Below the pieces are notes generated by a model. It was not told the DNA's origin. It was given only the letters and a program-made list of their open reading frames with translations, and did not search any database. A DNA stretch of 30,627 nucleotides, from NCBI GenBank assembly GCA_002410505.1, contig DHSO01000002.1, positions 1 through 30,627 on the forward strand, in the 5' to 3' direction. This DNA comes from Cloacimonetes bacterium UBA5284. GTDB lineage: Bacteria; Cloacimonadota; Cloacimonadia; Cloacimonadales; Cloacimonadaceae. Shown here piece after piece: positions 30,583-30,627 of the stretch (positions are counted from its first letter, which is position 1; each line of letters starts with the position of its first letter). The position numbers were made by a program, and so were the translations under genes.

Positions 30583-30627
30583 AGTGCAGCTTATTGAATC
30601 GGCACAAGAGAGTATCAGTGTTGTCCG
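30551..30627 (+). CDS. IS3-family OrfB, N-terminal fragment
   Basis: In the +1 frame relative to orfA, the sequence after the nine-A run is open to the window end and reads LGSSVRAKVQLIESAQESIS and onward. This resembles the start of OrfB integrases, just before the HTH_21 region. A TGA at 30548-30550 closes this frame upstream. The catalytic DDE domain lies beyond the window. Initiation may use slippage on the A run or an internal GTG (30584). The call rests on position and a short stretch. Confidence 0.6.

Larger units (their letters stand above)
30237..30627 (+). mobile_element. Start of an IS3-family element (truncated by the window end)
   Basis: The orfA gene and the first codons of orfB are present. 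The left end is uncertain: TGTACTTGACATTAAG at 30237 has the TG start usual in IS3 ends, but an end nearer 30220 is also possible. The other inverted repeat lies outside the window, so the boundary cannot be confirmed. Confidence 0.65.

Overview
The window reads as chromosome from a Gram-negative bacterium of the Fibrobacterota/Chlorobiota/Bacteroidota (FCB) grouping. My best guess is a Cloacimonadota-like lineage. This is inferred from the full Bat (Bacteroides aerotolerance) operon, a secretin-based type IV pilus locus, a lipoprotein with invasin-like Ig repeats, and moderate GC. It cannot be proved from this sequence alone. No tRNA, rRNA or CRISPR array was seen.

Layout. (1) 1-752: non-coding DNA with a 65-bp perfect direct repeat, small hairpins and a run of ten G, closed by a terminator for the minus-strand genes. 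(2) 753-15078, minus strand: a nearly gap-free type IV pilus locus. Read in transcription order it is major pilin, PilT, two minor pilins, a large PilX/GspK-position protein, PilM, PilN, PilO, a PilP-position protein, the PilQ secretin, an Ig-repeat lipoprotein, PilB and PilC. A near-consensus sigma-54 promoter lies just upstream of the pilin. PilB carries a tandem MshEN-type motif, the known cyclic-di-GMP-binding fold. No prepilin peptidase is present in the window. (3) 15692-17740, plus strand: a periplasmic PpiC/SurA-like chaperone with TPR repeats, followed by a good terminator. (4) 17801-25576, minus strand: MoxR ATPase, DUF58, a BatD-like anchor protein, BatA, BatB, BatC, BatD and BatE, mostly joined by 4-base overlaps. 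(5) 25680-27061, minus strand: ribosomal protein L28 and an orphan histidine kinase with a cyclic-nucleotide-binding-type sensor domain. (6) 27062-30627: an accessory region with a 49-bp perfect palindrome built from 11-bp units, a second 11-bp triple repeat, two unrelated small membrane-protein genes behind the same 37-bp leader, a complete IS1380-family element and the start of an IS3-family element.

How the parts work together. PilM/N/O/P form the inner-membrane alignment complex, PilQ the outer-membrane gate, PilB and PilT the extension and retraction motors, PilC the platform, and the pilins the fibre. Sigma-54 control of the pilin and a c-di-GMP switch on PilB would give transcriptional and post-translational control. 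The MoxR/DUF58/BatA-E set is a membrane-anchored AAA+/VWA system with periplasmic TPR partners, probably acting in envelope stress or protein maturation.

The most informative point is in region 6. Removing the IS1380 element together with one copy of its ATAAT target duplication rebuilds a second copy of the 37-bp leader that precedes the other small gene, differing at one base. This fixes the element's ends and shows that two different small membrane proteins share one translation leader, as in a cassette-like arrangement.
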